Source: Rhodocyclaceae bacterium (GTDB lineage Bacteria; Pseudomonadota; Gammaproteobacteria; Burkholderiales; Rhodocyclaceae). From it: a stretch of DNA of 64,000 bases. A program made the position numbers and the translations under genes. Of the stretch, positions 26,832-36,696 are shown in pieces. Positions within the stretch are counted from its first letter, which is position 1. The number at the start of each line of letters is the position of its first letter. The DNA is taken from positions 150,488 to 214,487 of the forward strand of contig JACFMQ010000006.1 of NCBI GenBank assembly GCA_019455325.1, written 5' to 3'. The notes under the pieces were generated by a model. That model was not told where the DNA came from, did not search any database, and saw only the letters and a list, made by a program, of their open reading frames with translations.

Positions 26832-27566
26832 ATGCCCCTGTTCCGAAAAGCCGCCTTCTTCACCACCGTCGCCCACCTGCGCGACCTGCCGCCGGAAGCC
26901 GTCGCCGAAGTCGCCTTCGCCGGCCGCTCGAACGCCGGCAAGTCCTCGGCGATCAACACGCTGGCCGACCATACCCGGCTCGCCTTCGTCTCGAAGACGC
27001 CGGGGCGGACGCAGCACCTCAACTACTTCCGGCTGGCCGAGGGCCGCTTCCTCGTGGACCTGCCGGGCTACGGCTACGCGAAGGCGCCGGAGGAGGTGCG
27101 CGGCGCCTGGGAAAGCCTGATCGGCCCCTACCTCGAAGGCCGCGCGCCGCTCAAGGGCATCGTCCTGATCATGGACAGCCGGCATCCGCTGACCGACCTC
27201 GACGTGCAGTTGATCGAATGGTTCGCGCCGACCGGCAAGCCGCTGCACATCCTGCTGACCAAGGCCGACAAGCTGACGCGCCAGCAGCAGACGCAGACGC
27301 TGCGCGAGGTGCGCGAGGCGGTGGCGGCGCTCGGCGAGCAGTGTTCGGTGCAGCTCTTTTCCAGCCTGAAGAAGACGGGCATCGAGGCGGCGGAGGCGGT
27401 GCTCGGCAAGTGGCTCGGCATCGAGGCCGCGCCGGCGGCGCGGCCGGCGCCGGCGAAGCGCGTGCTGGCACCGGGCGAGAAGCGCAATCCGGAACTCGCG
27501 GCGCGGCTGGCCGCGCGCCGGGCGGAGAAAAAGAAAGCCCCCGGTAAAGGGGGAACCGGGGGCTAA
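26832..27566 (+). CDS. engB: Ribosome biogenesis GTPase EngB (YsxC/YihA)
   Basis: A 244-residue GTPase. G1 is GRSNAGKS at residues 31-38, G3 DLPGYGYAK, and G4 TKADK, with SS in the G5 region. EngB helps assemble the large ribosomal subunit and is usually essential. [20 protein letters not shown] is the family N-terminus, so ATG 26832 is preferred, although ATG 26808 is also possible and neither has a strong ribosome site. The C-terminus is extended by about 45 Ala/Pro/Lys/Arg-rich residues ([19 protein letters not shown]), probably disordered. It is divergent from the cytochrome c4 gene. Confidence 0.93.
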   Translation: MPLFRKAAFFTTVAHLRDLPPEAVAEVAFAGRSNAGKSSAINTLADHTRLAFVSKTPGRTQHLNYFRLAEGRFLVDLPGYGYAKAPEEVRGAWESLIGPYLEGRAPLKGIVLIMDSRHPLTDLDVQLIEWFAPTGKPLHILLTKADKLTRQQQTQTLREVREAVAALGEQCSVQLFSSLKKTGIEAAEAVLGKWLGIEAAPAARPAPAKRVLAPGEKRNPELAARLAARRAEKKKAPGKGGTGG

Positions 27567-27606
27567 AATGCCTTAATGAGATTAAGGCACCCGCTCAGGG
27601 AGGTAA

Positions 27607-28719
<1,113 letters not shown>

Positions 28720-28765
28720 GCGCGCACGCATCGATGCACGAGGCCCGCCGCGAGAAGCGTCGGGC

Positions 28766-29182
28766 CTACTCCGGCCCCGGACAGGGGCGCAGTTCGACCA
28801 CCGCGTGTTCGGGCATGCCGCCGGGCAGCCAGTCTTCCAGAGAGCGGCATTCGCCCGCCGCGCATAGAACGTAGGGCGCGGCGTAGGGGGAGTGCGCAAG
28901 GCGCACCGCCGCCTGCGGCGGCAGGGCCGGGCGATAGCGCCACACGCCCCGGTCGAGCACGGCGCCTGCCGGCGGCTCCATGCCGGCGCCGTGGCCGCGG
29001 ACGCGCGCCTCCTCCAGCACCAGTACGCCTCCGTCGCCGGTCTCGACCGCGCGCCAATCCTCCTCCCAGCGTATCTTCTCGATGGAATGCGTCCATGCCA
29101 GGGTCGCGGTCGCGGCGGGCAGCGTCACCCCGGCCCCGGCGGGTGAGACCAGGGCAAGGCAGAGGAACAGGCCGCCGGCCAC
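28766..29182 (-). CDS. DUF1850 protein associated with TRAP transporter
   Basis: A 138-residue small exported or membrane-anchored protein. The N-terminus AGGLFLCLALVSPAGAG looks like a signal peptide. The body contains LAWTHSIEKIRWEEDWRAVE and LEEARVRGHGAGMEPP, typical of DUF1850 proteins, which are regularly encoded next to TAXI-type TRAP permeases. The role is unknown. GTG 29182 was chosen because AAGGA precedes it and the signal peptide follows directly. It starts 23 bases after the permease stop, so it is the last gene of that operon. Confidence 0.8.
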   Translation of the reverse strand: MAGGLFLCLALVSPAGAGVTLPAATATLAWTHSIEKIRWEEDWRAVETGDGGVLVLEEARVRGHGAGMEPPAGAVLDRGVWRYRPALPPQAAVRLAHSPYAAPYVLCAAGECRSLEDWLPGGMPEHAVVELRPCPGPE

Positions 29183-29205
29183 GCTGCGTCCTTGCCGGTC
29201 GCGTC

Positions 29206-31296
29206 TCAGGCGGCCGCCTGAGCGCGCCGGCGCAGGAGCTGCCAGGCGAGGAAGATCGCCGCCAGCGCGAAGCCGATCTGGTCGCTGATGGTCGAGGCCA
29301 CGACCAGAGAGCCGGCGCCCAACGTCGCCAGGATGCGGGCGGGCCAGGACAGCGGCTGCCACAGGTAGCCCGTCGCCGCCGCGCCCCACAGGCAGACGGC
29401 GAGCAGCGCCTTGCCGACGATGTAGGCCACGGCCGCGAAGGTCCAGTCGCCCTGCAGCATCAGCACCGGATCGTAGACCGCCATGTAGGGCACGACGAAG
29501 CCGGCGATGGCGATCTGGGTGGCCTTGATGCCGGTCTTCATCGGCGACTCCTTCGAGATGCTCGCCGCCGCGAAGGCCGCCAGCGCCACCGGCGGCGTCA
29601 GGTCGGCCATGATGCCGAAATAGAAGACGAACATGTGGCTGATGATCAGCGGCACGCCCAGTTCGAGCAGCGCCGGCGCCGCGATCGAGCTGGTGATGAT
29701 GTAGTTGGGAATGGTCGGGATGCCCATGCCGAGGAGCAGGCACACTCCCATCGTCAGCACCAGCGAGAAAAAGAGGCTTTCCTTGCCCACTTCCAGGATG
29801 AAGCCGGCGAAGCTGGACGCCGCGCCGGTCAGCGTCAGCGTGCCGATGATGACGCCGACGATGGCGCAGGCCACGCCCACCGGCAGCGCCTGGCGGGCGC
29901 CGTCGGCGAGCGACATTTTCAGGGTGTGCAGGGTCTTCCTGCCGCCCTTGATCATGGCGACCACGGCCACCAGCACGGCGATGGTGGCGAGCACCGGCAC
30001 GATGCCCCACTTGGCGAAGGACGCCGCGCCCAGGCCGCAGGCCAGCCAGAAGACGTAGCGGAAGGCCTGCTGGCTGATGCGCGCCGCCACCGCCGCGCCG
30101 AGAATGAGGATGGCGGTGAGCGCCAGCCCCATCATGCCGGAGAACATCGGGGTGAAGCCGTGGAAGAGCATGAACACCAGCACCGCCAGCGGCAGCACCA
30201 GATACCAGTTTTCCTTCAGCGCGCGCCAGGGGTTGGGGCATTGCTCCTTGGGCAGGCCGAGCAGGTTCTTCTTCCCGGCCTCCAGATGCACCATCCAGAA
30301 GGCGGTGAAGTAATAGAGCATCGCCGGGATGACGGCGGCCTTGACGATTTCGGCATAGGGGACGTTGAGCGTCTCGGCCATGATGAAGGCCACCGCGCCC
30401 ATCACCGGCGGCATGATCTGGCCGCCCATCGAGGCCGTCGCCTCGACCGCGCCGGCGAAGATGCCGGAATAGCCGAAGCGCTTCATCAGCGGAATGGTGA
30501 AGCTGCCGACGGTGAGCACGTTGGCGACGCCGGAGCCGGAGATGGTGCCCATGAAGCCGGAGGAGAACACCGCCACCTTGGCCGGACCGCCCCGGGCGTG
30601 CCCGACCAGGCCGAGGGCCAGCGAGTTGAACAGGTGGATCATCCCCGCGTGTTCGAGGAAGGCGCCGAAGAGGATGAAGAGGAAGATGTAGGTGGCCGAG
30701 ACCAGGGTCGGGATGCCGAAGATGCCTTCGGTGCCGAGCGCCAACTGGTTGATGATCTGGTCGAAGCCGTAGCCTCGGTGCGCCAGGTCGCCGGGCAGGT
30801 ACTGGCCGAAGAGTCCATAGAGCAGGAAGGCGGCGCAGACGAGCGGCAGGGCCAGGCCGAGGATGCGCCGGGCGGCCTCGAAGAGCAGCACGACGAGCGC
30901 GCAGCCGACCACCAGGTCGAGCGTCGACGGGTCGCCGGAGCGCAGGATCAGGTCCGCCTCGAAAATCCAGTGGTAGGTGCCGAGGGCGAAGCAGAGCACG
31001 GCGAGCGCGGCGTCGGCGGGCGCCAGTCGGTGCAGCTTGCTCCGTTTGCCTGCCGGATAGAGGAGAAAGGTCAGGGTCAGCAGGAAACCCACGTGCAGGG
31101 AGCGGGTGACCTGGCTGGACAGCGGGTGGAAGGCCGCCACCACCAGTTGGTAAGTGGAAAAGGCCAGGCAAAGGGCGGTGAAGACCTTGAGCGTCAGGCC
31201 ACCGAGCCTGCGCTGCGCGCCGTGCTCGTTGAATTCCGCGGCGGCCTCGCCGGCGGGTTCCGGCGTCAGGCCGGGAATGGCGTGCGGAGAACTCAT
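29206..31296 (-). CDS. TRAP transporter permease, 4TM/12TM fusion (TAXI family)
   Basis: A 696-residue polytopic membrane protein in which the small (DctQ-like, 4 TM) and large (DctM-like, 12 TM) TRAP subunits are fused, the usual form for TAXI transporters. DctM features include GMGIPTIPNYIITSSIAAPAL, PLIISHMFVFYFGIMADLTPPVALAAFAAA and SGSGVANVLTVGSFTIPLMKRFGYS. It uses the Na+ or H+ gradient to take up substrate delivered by the TAXI binding protein. ATG 31296 has AGAGGTA upstream; an earlier in-frame start adds a low-complexity segment. Context with glutaryl-CoA genes suggests a C5 dicarboxylate such as glutarate as substrate. Confidence 0.93.
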   Translation of the reverse strand: MSSPHAIPGLTPEPAGEAAAEFNEHGAQRRLGGLTLKVFTALCLAFSTYQLVVAAFHPLSSQVTRSLHVGFLLTLTFLLYPAGKRSKLHRLAPADAALAVLCFALGTYHWIFEADLILRSGDPSTLDLVVGCALVVLLFEAARRILGLALPLVCAAFLLYGLFGQYLPGDLAHRGYGFDQIINQLALGTEGIFGIPTLVSATYIFLFILFGAFLEHAGMIHLFNSLALGLVGHARGGPAKVAVFSSGFMGTISGSGVANVLTVGSFTIPLMKRFGYSGIFAGAVEATASMGGQIMPPVMGAVAFIMAETLNVPYAEIVKAAVIPAMLYYFTAFWMVHLEAGKKNLLGLPKEQCPNPWRALKENWYLVLPLAVLVFMLFHGFTPMFSGMMGLALTAILILGAAVAARISQQAFRYVFWLACGLGAASFAKWGIVPVLATIAVLVAVVAMIKGGRKTLHTLKMSLADGARQALPVGVACAIVGVIIGTLTLTGAASSFAGFILEVGKESLFFSLVLTMGVCLLLGMGIPTIPNYIITSSIAAPALLELGVPLIISHMFVFYFGIMADLTPPVALAAFAAASISKESPMKTGIKATQIAIAGFVVPYMAVYDPVLMLQGDWTFAAVAYIVGKALLAVCLWGAAATGYLWQPLSWPARILATLGAGSLVVASTISDQIGFALAAIFLAWQLLRRRAQAAA

Positions 31297-31371
31297 GACG
31301 GTACCTCTGGGTGAAGATGGGGGGCGATGCCGTACTCCCGGTCTGGCAGAACGCATCCTTGCGCGCGCATG

Positions 31372-31437
31372 CCGGCACGCTCCGGTGCGGCCGCCCCCCG
31401 GCTGCATGACGGCATGCAGCGGAGGCGGCCGTGCCGG
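31372..31437 (-). promoter_or_regulatory. Stem-loop between TAXI binding-protein gene and permease gene
   Basis: CCGGCACG (31372-31379) pairs with CGTGCCGG (31430-31437). An inner perfect hairpin GCTGCATG / CATGCAGC (31401-31420) with loop ACGG completes a long imperfect stem. It lies in the 182-base spacer between the binding protein and the permease. Such intercistronic stems commonly allow more binding protein than permease to be made. No T-run is present, so full termination is not expected. Confidence 0.55.
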
Positions 31438-31478
31438 GAGCGCGCCGTTCCGACGCTCGACGGAAGCGCGCCCGGCGC

Positions 31479-32429
31479 CTACTTGAGCAGCCCGGCTTCG
31501 CGGAAGTAGCGCTCGGCGCCCGGATGCAGCGGCGCGGGCGGGTCGAGCGGCCCGTTCTCCTTCTGGATGCTCTTGGCGACCGCGTGGGCGGCGACGAGGT
31601 GGTCGAGGCTCTCGTACATCGACTTGGTCATCGCGTAGACCGTGTCGGCGGAGACGCCCTCGTGCGTCACCAGGAAGTTCTGGATCTTCACCGTCGGCAC
31701 GTCGGCGTTCTGGCCGTCGTAGGTCTTGGCGGGAACGACGCCCGGCTGGTACGCCGGATCGCCGATGCGCTCGATGACGTCGACGGGCACCGGCACGACC
31801 ACGATCTTCTGCGCCGTGGCCAGATCGCGCAGGGCGGAGACGCCGAGGCCGGCGGACTGGAGCGTGACGTCGAGCTGGCGGTTCTTCATGAGTTCGACCG
31901 ATTCGCCGAAAGGCAGGTATTCCACCTTGGCGAAGTCCTGGTAGGACAGGCCGGCGGCCTTGAGCACGGCGCGGGCGTTCAGCTCCGTGCCGCTCTTCGG
32001 CGCGCCGACGGAGATGCGCTTGCCCTTGAGGTCAGCCAGAGTCTTGATGCCGGAGTCGGCGCTGGCGACGATCTGGATGTAGTTGGGGTAGATGGCGGCC
32101 AGGGTGCGCAGCTTCTTGAGCGGCGTCTTGAAGCCGGATTCCTCGCGGCCCTTCCAGGCGTCCGAGAGCGCGTCGCCGAGGGTGAAGCCGACCTCGCCGC
32201 GTCCGGCCTGGAGCAGGTTGAGGTTCTCGGCGCTGGCCTTGGTCACCTGCACGGACACCTTGGCGCCGGGCAGCACCTTGCCGTAGGTCTGGCTCAGGGC
32301 CACGCCCATCGGGTAGTAGACCCCGCCGGTGCCGCCGGTGAGGACGTTGATGAATTCCGCCGCCTGGGTCGTGGCGGAACCCGCCGCCATGACGGCGGAG
32401 AGCAGCAGGGTGCGCAGCAGTTTGCTCAT
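31479..32429 (-). CDS. TAXI-family TRAP transporter solute-binding protein
   Basis: A 316-residue periplasmic binding protein. A signal peptide (MSKLLRTLLLSAVMAAGSATTQA) is followed by the TAXI-family opening FINVLTGGTGGVYYPMGVALSQ and SAENLNLLQAGRGEVGFTLGDALS, then DLKGKRISVGAPKSGTELNARAVL. It should capture the substrate and deliver it to the fused TRAP permease encoded downstream. It lies 90 bases after a CoA-transferase gene in the same direction. The genes upstream (gcdH, gcdG) point to glutarate or a related dicarboxylate, but the ligand is inferred from context only. Confidence 0.93.
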   Translation of the reverse strand: MSKLLRTLLLSAVMAAGSATTQAAEFINVLTGGTGGVYYPMGVALSQTYGKVLPGAKVSVQVTKASAENLNLLQAGRGEVGFTLGDALSDAWKGREESGFKTPLKKLRTLAAIYPNYIQIVASADSGIKTLADLKGKRISVGAPKSGTELNARAVLKAAGLSYQDFAKVEYLPFGESVELMKNRQLDVTLQSAGLGVSALRDLATAQKIVVVPVPVDVIERIGDPAYQPGVVPAKTYDGQNADVPTVKIQNFLVTHEGVSADTVYAMTKSMYESLDHLVAAHAVAKSIQKENGPLDPPAPLHPGAERYFREAGLLK

Positions 32430-32519
32430 GGTTTGTCTCCTCTGTGTTGTGGTGAAACTGGAAGCTGCTGTCTGGATGTTGTTGTATTTGTCGGTAGCGA
32501 TCCTCCCTCGCGCAAGTAT

Positions 32520-33743
32520 TCAGATTGCGCCGGCGCCGCGCAACGCGGCGATCTGCGCCGCATCGAGCCCGAGCGTCTCGCGCAGCACCTCGCCGGTGTG
32601 CTCGCCCAGGGACGGCGGCGGATTGCGGTATTCGACCGGCGTCGCCGACAGGCGCATGGGACTGGCGACCAGCGGTACGCTGCCGGCGAGCGCATGCGGC
32701 AGCCGCACTTCGAGGCCGCGCGCCCGTACCTGCGAGTCGGCGAACACGTCGGCGAGGGTGTTGATCGGACCGCAGGGCACGGCAAGGGTTTCGAGCGCCG
32801 CCACCCAGTCGGCGGTGCTGCGCGTCGCGGTCAGGCGTTCGAGGGCCGGGATCAGCGCGGCGCGGTTTTCCACCCGCGCCCTGTTGCTGGCGTAGCGCGC
32901 GTCGGCCGCCAGCTCGGGCGCGCCGGCCTCGGCGCAGAAGCGGGCGAACTGGCCGTCGTTGCCGATGGCGAGGATCATGTGGCCGTCGGCCGTGGGGAAA
33001 TCCTGGTAGGGCACGATGTTCGGGTGGGCGTTGCCCAGCCGCACCGGGTTTTCGCCGGTGACGAGGTAGTTCATCGCCTGGTTGGCGAGGCAGGCTACCT
33101 GCACGTCGAGCAGCGCGAGGTCGATGAACTGCCCTTCGCCGCTCCGGTCGCGCCAGGCGAGCGCGGCGAGGATGGCGTTGGCGGCGTAGAGCCCGGTGAG
33201 GATGTCGGTGAGCGCCACGCCGGTCTTCATCGGCCCGCCGCCCGCCTCGCCGTCGGGCCGGCCGGTGATGCTCATCAGCCCGCCCAGACCCTGGATGAGA
33301 AAGTCGTAGCCGGCGCGCGGCGCATAGGGGCCGTCCTGGCCGAAGCCGGTGATCGAGCAATAGACGAGGCGCGGATTCACCGCCTTCAGCGCGGCGTAGT
33401 CGAGGCCGTATTGCGCCAGGCCGCCGAGCTTGAAGTTTTCCAGGAACACGTCGGATTCCGCCGCCAGTCGCCGCACCAGCTCCTGCCCCTCGGGCCGGGT
33501 GATGTCGATGGTCACCGAACGCTTGTTGCGATTGGTGCCCAGGTAGTAGGCGGCGACGCCGGTGTCCTGTCCGGTCTCGTCCTTGAGAAAGGGCGGCCCC
33601 CAGCCGCGGGTGTCGTCGCCGCTCCCCGGCCGTTCGACCTTGATCACGTCGGCGCCGAGGTCGCCGAGCAACTGGCTCGCCCAGGGGCCGGCGAGAATGC
33701 GCGACAGGTCGAGAACGCGGATGTGCGAAAGCGCGCCGGACAT
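32520..33743 (-). CDS. CaiB/BaiF CoA-transferase (glutarate CoA-transferase GcdG-like)
   Basis: A 407-residue family III CoA-transferase. The N-terminal signature is IRVLDLSRILAGPWASQLLGDLGADVIKVERPGSGDDTRGWGPPF, with NRNKRSVTIDITRPEGQELVRRL and the catalytic-Asp region GVALTDILTGLYAANAI. Downstream of gcdH, separated by only eight bases, it probably activates glutarate to glutaryl-CoA using succinyl-CoA, like the GcdG proteins of aromatic-degrading betaproteobacteria and mitochondrial SUGCT. The exact donor and acceptor cannot be read from the sequence. ATG 33743 begins the conserved region. Confidence 0.85.
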   Translation of the reverse strand: MSGALSHIRVLDLSRILAGPWASQLLGDLGADVIKVERPGSGDDTRGWGPPFLKDETGQDTGVAAYYLGTNRNKRSVTIDITRPEGQELVRRLAAESDVFLENFKLGGLAQYGLDYAALKAVNPRLVYCSITGFGQDGPYAPRAGYDFLIQGLGGLMSITGRPDGEAGGGPMKTGVALTDILTGLYAANAILAALAWRDRSGEGQFIDLALLDVQVACLANQAMNYLVTGENPVRLGNAHPNIVPYQDFPTADGHMILAIGNDGQFARFCAEAGAPELAADARYASNRARVENRAALIPALERLTATRSTADWVAALETLAVPCGPINTLADVFADSQVRARGLEVRLPHALAGSVPLVASPMRLSATPVEYRNPPPSLGEHTGEVLRETLGLDAAQIAALRGAGAI

Positions 33744-33751
33744 CGCGGGTG

Positions 33752-34939
33752 TCAATTGGCGAACGCCGCGATGCCGGTGATGGCGCGGCCGAGAATCAGT
33801 GCGTGGATGTCGTGCGTGCCTTCGTAGGTGTTCACCACTTCGAGGTTCACCAGGTGGCGCGCCACGCAGAATTCGTCGGAGATGCCGTTGCCGCCGAGCA
33901 TGTCGCGCGCCGTGCGGGCGATGTCGAGCGCCTTGCCGCAGGAGTTGCGCTTCATGATCGAGGTCAGCTCGACCGCCGCCGTGCCCTCGTCCTTCATGCG
34001 GCCGAGGCGCAGGCAGCCCTGCAGGCCGATGGCGATCTCGGTGAGCATGTCGGCCAGCTTTTTCTGGACGAGCTGGTTGGCGGCGAGCGGCCGGCCGAAC
34101 TGCTGGCGTTCCAGCGTGTAGCGGCGTGCCGTCTCGTAGCAGGCTTCGGCCGCGCCGAGCGCGCCCCAGGCAATGCCGTAGCGGGCGGAGTTGAGACAGG
34201 TGAACGGCCCCTTGAGGCCGCGCACGTCCGGAAAGGCGTTTTCCTCGGGGCAGAAGACCTCGTCCATCACCACTTCGCCGGTGATCGAGGCGCGCAGGCC
34301 GACCTTGCCGTGGATGGCCGGCGCCGAAAGCCCCTTCCAGCCCTTTTCCAGAACGAAGCCGCGGATGTCGCCGGCGTCGTCCTTGGCCCAGACCACGAAC
34401 ACGTCGGCGATCGGGCTGTTGGTGATCCACATCTTGCTGCCGCTGAGCGCGTAGCCGCCCTCGACCTTCCTGGCGCGGGTGAGCATGCCGCCGGGGTCGG
34501 AGCCGTGGTTCGGCTCGGTCAGGCCGAAGCAGCCGACCCATTCGCCGGTGGCGAGCCGGGGCAGGTATTTGCGCTTCTGCGCCTCGCTGCCGAATTCGAA
34601 GATGGGCACCATCACCAGCGAGGACTGCACGCTCATCATCGAGCGGTAGCCGGAATCGACGCGCTCGACCTCGCGGGCGATGAGGCCGTAGGAAACGTAG
34701 TTCATGCCGGCGCCGCCGTATTCCTCGGGGATGGTCGGGCCGAGCAGCCCGAGTTCGCCCATTTCGTTGAAGATTTCGCGGTCGGTGCGTTCGTGGCGGA
34801 AGGCTTGCTGCACGCGCGGCAGCAGTTCGCCCTGGCAGTAGGCGCGGGCCGTGTCGCGCACCATGCGTTCGACGTCGGTGAGCTGGCCGTCGAGAAACAG
34901 CGGATCGGCCCAGTCGAAGGTGGCCTTGCTGGCAGCCAT
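33752..34939 (-). CDS. gcdH: Glutaryl-CoA dehydrogenase
   Basis: A 395-residue acyl-CoA dehydrogenase of the glutaryl-CoA type, which oxidises and decarboxylates glutaryl-CoA to crotonyl-CoA. Motifs include [15 protein letters not shown], the flavin/substrate signature [19 protein letters not shown], and the C-terminal QMLGGNGI-like segment ([46 protein letters not shown]) containing the catalytic-base Glu in YEGTHD. GcdH works in lysine, tryptophan and anaerobic aromatic breakdown. It is the first gene of the operon and is divergent from a LysR regulator. Confidence 0.93.
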   Translation of the reverse strand: MAASKATFDWADPLFLDGQLTDVERMVRDTARAYCQGELLPRVQQAFRHERTDREIFNEMGELGLLGPTIPEEYGGAGMNYVSYGLIAREVERVDSGYRSMMSVQSSLVMVPIFEFGSEAQKRKYLPRLATGEWVGCFGLTEPNHGSDPGGMLTRARKVEGGYALSGSKMWITNSPIADVFVVWAKDDAGDIRGFVLEKGWKGLSAPAIHGKVGLRASITGEVVMDEVFCPEENAFPDVRGLKGPFTCLNSARYGIAWGALGAAEACYETARRYTLERQQFGRPLAANQLVQKKLADMLTEIAIGLQGCLRLGRMKDEGTAAVELTSIMKRNSCGKALDIARTARDMLGGNGISDEFCVARHLVNLEVVNTYEGTHDIHALILGRAITGIAAFAN

Positions 34940-35062
34940 GTCGTCTCCTCTTTTGTTCGCTGTGGGCGGCCGCCGGAATGAGGGCCGCGGACCAGGGCAT
35001 CTTAAGGAGCGGCGACAGCGCGAACAAACGAGAAATTGGCAGTAAGCTGTGCGTTTTCATCA

Positions 35063-35078
35063 CTCCGGAATACCGGAG
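35063..35078. promoter_or_regulatory. Perfect palindrome in gcdH-gcdR divergent region
   Basis: CTCCGG-AATA-CCGGAG is a 16-base interrupted palindrome 24 bases before the LysR gene ATG and 124 bases before gcdH, in the intergenic space between divergent genes. Position and symmetry fit an operator for the adjacent LysR-type regulator. The sequence alone cannot prove binding. Confidence 0.5.
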
Positions 35079-35101
35079 CCATACCTGCGAGGAAGCCGCC
35101 C

Positions 35102-36028
35102 ATGCGCAGAAAGATCCCGAGCACCGCCGCCCTGCTGGCCTTCAACGCCGCCGCGCGGCACGAGAGCTTCACCCGCGCCGCCGACGAACTGGCGCTGACG
35201 CAGAGCGCCGTCTGCCGCCAGATCGCGGCGCTGGAGGAGTTCCTCGGCGTGGCGCTGTTCCGGCGCACGCGGCGCGGCGTGCGGCTCACCGAGGCCGGCA
35301 TCGGCTACAGCCGCAAGGTGGCGGCGCGGCTCGACGCCGTCGAGCGCGACACCCTGGCGGTGATGGCCCAGCGGGGCAGCGGCGCGACGCTCGAAATCGC
35401 CACTCTGCCGACAATCGCCACGCGCTGGCTGCTGCCGCGCCTGCCCGCCTTCCTGGCGCGCCGCCCGGACGTGACCATCAACCTCAGCACCAGCACGCGC
35501 CCTTTCATGTTCGACGAAACCGAGTTCGACGCGGCGATCTACTTCGGCGACGCCGGCTGGCCGGGGACCGAAGCGCATTTCCTGATGCGCGAATACCCCG
35601 TGCCCGTGTGCAGCCCGAACCTGCCGGGCGCGCGGCCGGCGATGACGCCGGCCGAGATCGCCCGGCTGCCGCTCCTGCAGCAGACCACCCGTCCCTATGC
35701 CTGGCGGCAGTGGTTCGAGTCGGCCGGTGTGAGTATTTCGCAAGACATGAGCGGCGCCCGCCTGGAGCTCTTCTCCATGCTCTCCGAGGCGGCGATACAG
35801 TGTCTGGGCGTGGCGCTGATCCCGCCCTTCCTGATCCGCCGCGAACTCGACGAAGGATGGCTGATCGCCCCCTGTCCGCACGCCCAGCGCAGCGAACGCG
35901 CCTATTACTTCATCGTGCCCGAGCGCAAGGCGCAGGGCGCGGCGCTGATGGATTTCCGCGACTGGCTGGTGGCGGAGACGGCGCGCTACGGCAGCACGCC
36001 GGAGATGCAGGCCCCGTCGCCCGCGTGA
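35102..36028 (+). CDS. LysR-type regulator, GcdR-like
   Basis: A 308-residue LysR-family regulator. HTH domain: LLAFNAAARHESFTRAADELALTQSAVCRQIAALEEFLGVALFRRTRRGV (about residues 11-60). The effector domain has the GcvA-like LPTIATRWLLPRLPAFLARRPDVTINLST and ends with WLVAET. Divergent from gcdH, it is the likely controller of the glutarate genes and corresponds in position to GcdR of other proteobacteria. ATG 35102 follows GAGGAA; an upstream in-frame start at 35036 would add 22 unrelated residues across the palindrome. Confidence 0.85.
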   Translation: MRRKIPSTAALLAFNAAARHESFTRAADELALTQSAVCRQIAALEEFLGVALFRRTRRGVRLTEAGIGYSRKVAARLDAVERDTLAVMAQRGSGATLEIATLPTIATRWLLPRLPAFLARRPDVTINLSTSTRPFMFDETEFDAAIYFGDAGWPGTEAHFLMREYPVPVCSPNLPGARPAMTPAEIARLPLLQQTTRPYAWRQWFESAGVSISQDMSGARLELFSMLSEAAIQCLGVALIPPFLIRRELDEGWLIAPCPHAQRSERAYYFIVPERKAQGAALMDFRDWLVAETARYGSTPEMQAPSPA

Positions 36029-36035
36029 GAGGGCG

Positions 36036-36632
36036 TCAGGCGGCGCGGCTGGCGAGGATCGCCACGGCCAGCATCGGCCACTGCTGCGCCCACTGCGCCA
36101 GCGGTTCGCGGGCGAAGCCGGACTTGGCGTAGGCCTGCCAGCGGCCGATGGCGTAGCTGACCAGCACGTTGGCCAGCGCGCCGACGTCGAGCTCGGCGTC
36201 GACGCGGCCCTGCGTCGCGGCGACGCGCAGCGACTGCTTCAGGGCCGCCTCGATCTTGTCGAGCAGCGCGTTGATGCGCGCCTGCAGGCGCTCGTTTTCG
36301 TTCACCAGCGCCTCGCCGATGAGCACGCGCGTCATGCCGCGGTTCTTCTGCGCGAAGCGCAGCAGCAGCGCGAGGATGTGCTCGACCTGGACGAGGCCTT
36401 CCTGCTCCTCGGCCTGCACCTGGTTGATCACCGAAAAGAGGCTCGATTCGATGAACTCGATCAGCCCCTCGAACATCTGCGCCTTGCTCGCGAAGTGGCG
36501 GTAGAGCGCGGCCTCCGAGCAGTCGAGCTTTGCCGCCAGCGCGGCGGTGGTGATCTTCTCCCCCTTCGGGTTTTCCAGCATCTCTGCCAGCGTCTGCAGG
36601 ATCTGCAGCTTGCGTTCGCCGGGTTTCGGCAT
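36036..36632 (-). CDS. slmA: Nucleoid occlusion factor SlmA (TetR family)
   Basis: A 198-residue TetR-type protein. The HTH is ITTAALAAKLDCSEAALYRHFASKAQMFEGLIEFIE (about residues 28-63), and the opening is the SlmA-like KPGERKLQILQTLAEMLE. SlmA binds DNA and FtsZ to stop septa forming over the nucleoid. ATG 36632 has GGGGAG upstream; an earlier in-frame start would add 15 residues. In many betaproteobacteria slmA lies next to a pyrimidine 5'-nucleotidase gene and argB, as here, which supports the assignment over other TetR proteins. Confidence 0.9.
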   Translation of the reverse strand: MPKPGERKLQILQTLAEMLENPKGEKITTAALAAKLDCSEAALYRHFASKAQMFEGLIEFIESSLFSVINQVQAEEQEGLVQVEHILALLLRFAQKNRGMTRVLIGEALVNENERLQARINALLDKIEAALKQSLRVAATQGRVDAELDVGALANVLVSYAIGRWQAYAKSGFAREPLAQWAQQWPMLAVAILASRAA

Positions 36633-36696
36633 GTCCAGCTCCCCTGTGCGTTGATCGTTCTGCGTCCGCGCGTTCACGACCGGCGGCTGGCGGCGA

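Noticed and set aside
29095-33827. Long plus-strand frames opposite the TRAP, TAXI and CoA-transferase genes
   Set aside because: His/Arg/Glu-rich translations without family features; the minus-strand genes are unambiguous.
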